A stretch of 64,000 nt of DNA from Rhinopithecimicrobium faecis (GTDB lineage: Bacteria; Bacteroidota; Bacteroidia; Sphingobacteriales; Sphingobacteriaceae): contig JAGKSB010000005.1 in NCBI GenBank assembly GCA_017942165.1, positions 62,001 through 126,000 on the forward strand. Reading direction: 5' to 3'. The notes beneath the pieces are model-generated. The model did not search any database and was not told the DNA's origin. It was given only the letters and a program-made list of their open reading frames with translations. Positions 62,701 through 64,000 of this stretch are shown one piece after another. Each line of letters begins with the position of its first letter. The first letter of the stretch is position 1. A program made the position numbers and the translations under genes.

Positions 62701-64000
62701 CTGGGGTAGGCTTAATCTCGCCACCACCGCATCATGATATCTACTCCATTGAAGATTTAGCACAGCTAATCTTTGATTTGAAAAATGCCAACCGTGCTGC
62801 ACGTATTAATGTAAAGTTAGTATCCAAAGCTGGTGTAGGCACCATCGCTGCGGGAGTTGCCAAAGCACATGCCGATGTCATCCTAATTGCAGGTTTTGAC
62901 GGTGGTACTGGAGCATCCCCGATTTCCTCCGTAAAACATGCGGGTCTACCTTGGGAGCTCGGGCTCGCAGAAGCGCATCAAACACTCGTAAAAAATAAAC
63001 TGCGTACACGCGTCGTCCTCCAAGCGGATGGTCAGATGAAAACAGGCCGTGACATTGTGATCGCTACCCTTTTGGGGGCTGAAGAATGGGGTGTTGCCAC
63101 CGCAGCATTAATTGCTGGAGGCTGTATTATGATGCGCAAGTGTCACCTGAATACCTGCCCTGTAGGTGTGGCAACACAAGACCCGGAGCTACGCAAACTA
63201 TTTTCCGGAAAACCGGAAGATATCGTCCACCTCTTTGGCTTCTTAGCGGAAGAAATACGTGAGACCATGGCTGAATTGGGCTTCCGCACCATCAACGAAA
63301 TGGTAGGCCGCGCTCAATTCCTAAAAAAACGTGAAAATATCACCCATTGGAAAGCCAATAAAGTGGACTTCTCGGGAATCTTATATGTAGCACGAACGGA
63401 AGCAGGCCAGTCCCTACATAATACGGAAGAGCAGGATCACGGTATGGGTCTAATCCTTGACTGGGGGCTGCTAAAGCAGGCAAAGGAAGCGATAACAAGT
63501 AAAACACCTGTATTTGGAACCTTCAATGTAAAAAATACCGACCGTACTATTGGGACTTTATTGTCGAATGAAATATCGAAAATCTATGGCTCTGATGGTC
63601 TACCTGACAACTCCATAAATTATAAATTCGAAGGTTCTGCAGGACAGAGCTTTGGCGCCTTCTCCACCAAAGGCTTATCTTTTGAATTAGAAGGGGAAGC
63701 CAATGATTATGTAGGAAAAGGTCTCTCGGGAGCACAACTCGCGATCTACCCCACAAAGGACTCCCCTTTGGTAGCTCAGGACAATATCATTATTGGAAAT
63801 GTCGCACTCTATGGTGCTACTTCTGGACACCTATTTGTCAATGGTCAAGCCGGAGAGCGCTTTGCTGTACGTAACTCTGGAGCGACAGCCGTCGTTGAAG
63901 GAATTGGTGATCACGGCTGTGAATATATGACAGGAGGCCGTGCCCTAATCTTAGGGCCCACGGGAAGAAACTTTGCCGCAGGAATGTCAGGAGGTATCGC
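59730..64000 (+). CDS. gltB: Glutamate synthase large subunit (3' end outside window)
   Basis: Ammonia-assimilating enzyme: transfers the glutamine amide to 2-oxoglutarate with electrons from the small subunit. From ATG 59730 the frame stays open to the window end (over 1420 of about 1500 residues). Order: N-terminal class II glutamine amidotransferase (catalytic Cys21 in FEHDACGVGF after a 20-residue propeptide), central domain, FMN/synthase domain (GAMSLGSISSEAH; PGEGGQLPGDKV; DGGTGASPISS), [3Fe-4S] cysteines 1132, 1138 and 1143 (GGCIMMRKCHLNTCPVG) and the start of the GXGXG domain. ATG 59745 is an alternative start. gltD is expected downstream. Confidence 0.96.
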   Translation, partial: MIENAMNPEGLYDPSFEHDACGVGFVAQIKGLKSHAQVADALTMLENMEHRGACGCDPESGDGAGIMIQLPHEFLWEECINLGIQLEEPGYYGTGMLFLPKDEALNKICRQVINEAVEDRGMRFLGYREVPVNRDGIGQTALSAEPEIVQFFVARPDGVSNTEEFERKLFVLRRLIIQKIKAYQEYPLPLYFASLSCKTIIYKGQLTTYQVGTYFKDLRDPRVISAFGLVHSRFSTNTFPSWSLAQPFRMLAHNGEINTLTGNLNWFYAGLRSLSSPYFTEEEMQILLPVVDKGQSDSACLDNVAELLLHAGRSLTHVMLMLVPEAWDGNTQMDPLKRAFYEYHATLMEPWDGPAALCFTDGKSIGATLDRNGLRPLRYAITSDDRVIVASEAGALPIDEATIIKKGRQQPGKIFLVDMEQGKILSDEEVKGELIHQQPYGEWLDNYKIRMDELQDPRVTYTYLSKESVFRYQQTFGYSREDLETILTPMALTGYEPIGSMGTDVPLAILSEHPQHLSSYFKQFFAQVTNPPIDPIRERLVMSLATFIGNAGNILIEDKKFCHCVTLDHPILTSKELEKLRSIDTGVFQAKTLQCYFNADGKAGSLEAGLERLCRYADDAVRDGFEVLILSDRAIDSQHAAIPSILAVSAVHHHLIKTGNRGAVGIVVEGGDVWEVHHFACLLAFGATAINPYMALASIRTMKETQSFETALTWPELSKNYVKAICAGLLKIFSKMGISTLQSYHGAQIFEVLGINKYVVDKYFCGAVSRIGGLDLDDIAREVLNKHKRGFQESRSDKVLLNEGGIYQWKRRGEGHLWNPQTVHLLQQACRTNDFQTYKKYASLINNQKERMFTLRGLLDFAKHRTPIPLDQVEPASEIMRRFATGAMSLGSISSEAHSTLAIAMNRIGAKSNTGEGGEDEARFKPLENGDSMRSAIKQVASARFGVTSNYLTQAEEIQIKMAQGAKPGEGGQLPGDKVNDFIARLRHSTPGVGLISPPPHHDIYSIEDLAQLIFDLKNANRAARINVKLVSKAGVGTIAAGVAKAHADVILIAGFDGGTGASPISSVKHAGLPWELGLAEAHQTLVKNKLRTRVVLQADGQMKTGRDIVIATLLGAEEWGVATAALIAGGCIMMRKCHLNTCPVGVATQDPELRKLFSGKPEDIVHLFGFLAEEIRETMAELGFRTINEMVGRAQFLKKRENITHWKANKVDFSGILYVARTEAGQSLHNTEEQDHGMGLILDWGLLKQAKEAITSKTPVFGTFNVKNTDRTIGTLLSNEISKIYGSDGLPDNSINYKFEGSAGQSFGAFSTKGLSFELEGEANDYVGKGLSGAQLAIYPTKDSPLVAQDNIIIGNVALYGATSGHLFVNGQAGERFAVRNSGATAVVEGIGDHGCEYMTGGRALILGPTGRNFAAGMSGGI

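Noticed and set aside
1..64000. tRNA or rRNA genes, prophage, integrated element
   Set aside because: I found no cloverleaf-like segments, att-like repeats, integrase or phage genes on reading the intergenic regions.

Overview
The window is a stretch of chromosome from a member of the Bacteroidota, most likely the Sphingobacteriaceae (Sphingobacterium/Pedobacter-like). The grounds are: promoters of the Bacteroidota type (TTG, 19-21 bases, TAnnTTTG); hardly any Shine-Dalgarno sequences; and family markers such as GldC, a GLPGLI protein next to a large TonB-type barrel, the S46 dipeptidyl-peptidase, DUF4834, DUF3472, the HYC_CC_PP family, a histone H1-like protein and the ileS/DksA-like/lspA order. 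I see no rRNA, tRNA, prophage, complete insertion sequence or CRISPR array. Most of the window is core chromosome.

Layout. 1-5.9 kb: end of ileS, a zinc-less DksA-like protein, lspA, an M28 peptidase, an RmlD-like reductase and a hotdog thioesterase. 5.9-8.3 kb (minus): DEAD-box helicase, small membrane protein, gldC, EVE-domain protein. 8.5-16.3 kb: S46 peptidase, histone H1-like protein, GLPGLI/TonB barrel pair, M20 dipeptidase. 16.3-18.7 kb: PlsC-type acyltransferase, an ABC ATPase without permease, a DUF2795 protein and a secreted orphan. 18.8-22.5 kb: a trp operon (trpD-F-B-A) behind a complete Trp attenuator with three consecutive Trp codons, but without trpE, trpG or trpC. 22.6-26.2 kb: PepSY-like protein, then a metal-related pair (HYC_CC_PP protein and a TonB receptor with an N-terminal HMA domain). 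26.2-30.4 kb: maf, kdsC, a probable small RNA, a DUF3472 protein, floA. 30.6-37.1 kb: a signalling operon of two hybrid histidine kinases around CheR and CheB, with no chemoreceptor, CheA or CheW. 37.1-41.8 kb: azurin, two lipoamide dehydrogenase paralogues, a thioesterase, a DUF3817 protein. 41.8-46.1 kb (minus): lolD, a PreATP-grasp-only protein, a HAD pseudoenzyme, an S41 protease lipoprotein and a LacI regulator. 46.3-49.9 kb: sucC, asnS, a YciO/TsaC-family protein. 50-53.7 kb (minus): tilS, PH-domain protein, DUF4834, recF, DUF721. 53.7-59.5 kb: an OstA/LptA-like protein, then (minus) dipeptide epimerase, deoxyhypusine synthase-like protein, an unknown and rdgB. 59.7 kb to the end: gltB, cut by the window edge.

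Most notable non-gene patterns. (1) Six genes (DEAD helicase, lolD, asnS, recF, tilS, ostA-like) have a consensus -7 box exactly four bases before the start codon, which predicts leaderless mRNAs. (2) Three separate genes carry a 22-bp tandem duplication, each with one A/G mismatch, directly after the stop codon; a fourth (kdsC) ends inside a 17/18-bp tandem array. (3) A promoter and terminator about 190 bases apart enclose no reading frame and mark a candidate small structured RNA (27.6-27.8 kb). (4) The CheR/CheB-hybrid kinase operon contains a Glu/Gln-rich coiled coil that could be the methylation substrate.
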